A stretch of DNA of 14,351 nt from Pseudomonadota bacterium (GTDB lineage Bacteria; Desulfobacterota; JAPLJL01), in contig JAPLJL010000395.1 of NCBI GenBank assembly GCA_026388615.1, positions 1 through 14,351 on the forward strand, given 5' to 3'. Below the pieces are notes generated by a model that had not been told where the DNA came from, made no database searches, and saw only the letters and a list, made by a program, of their open reading frames with translations. The position numbers and the translations under genes were made by a program. This document shows positions 14,305-14,351 of the stretch, in pieces; within the stretch, counting starts at the first letter, position 1; each line of letters begins with the position of its first letter.

Positions 14305-14351
14305 AAATTTCTAATGACGAATTTCTAATCAATGACTAATTTGAAAATTTC
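14305..14351. repeat. AT-rich degenerate repeats at window end
   Basis: AATTTCTAAT occurs at 14306-14315 and again at 14320-14329, followed by GACTAATTT. An 11-base piece (CGAATTTCTAA, 14318-14328) is also found in the yajC-secD gap at 8031-8041. This suggests a short dispersed intergenic repeat; the window ends inside it. Confidence 0.4.

Overview
The window is a GC-rich stretch of bacterial chromosome made almost entirely of housekeeping genes. The order queA-tgt-yajC-secD-secF-recJ, and a SecD N-terminus carrying a tryptophan pair before the HLGLDLKGG motif, resemble Desulfobacterota (deltaproteobacteria) and several uncultured anaerobic phyla. An Alvin-type ferredoxin and an actinobacterial/archaeal-style inositol-phosphate synthase fit an anaerobic or candidate-phylum bacterium. 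Nothing fixes the phylum, and I did not find rRNA, tRNA, CRISPR arrays, transposases or phage genes.

Layout. Positions 2-823 are the 3' part of a SpoIID/LytB-domain cell-wall protein that starts before the window. An AT-rich gap (824-1083) holds a weak terminator, a near-consensus promoter and a short structured leader ending in a textbook intrinsic terminator (1000-1038). This leader precedes a two-gene unit: a DUF502 membrane protein (1084-1695) and, overlapping it by four bases, an ArsB/NhaD-type ion permease with a secreted-type N-terminal beta-sandwich domain (1692-3425). Enolase (3524-4801) is convergent with that unit and has its own terminator. The eno/queA divergent region (4802-4969) has two overlapping divergent promoters and two short palindromes.

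Rightward from 4970 run queA (broken), a 447-base gene-free gap with GC-rich inverted repeats, tgt, yajC, secD (broken), secF and recJ. QueA and Tgt act in queuosine modification of tRNA; YajC, SecD and SecF form the auxiliary module of the Sec translocon; RecJ is the 5'-3' single-strand exonuclease. After a small terminator come a short coiled-coil protein, a 2[4Fe-4S] ferredoxin and an inositol-3-phosphate synthase (13137-14231), then AT-rich repeat-like sequence to the window end.

Two observations stand out. First, the promoter-leader-terminator block in front of the DUF502/permease pair looks like a transcription-attenuating leader RNA, possibly an ion-responsive riboswitch. Second, queA and secD each have lost an internal segment of roughly 100-135 bases with a change of reading frame, by comparison with the remembered family sequences. 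Because SecD is usually important for growth and the two lesions are similar in size, an assembly artefact is the leading explanation, but strain-level deletion is not excluded. I found no clearly novel multi-gene system beyond these.
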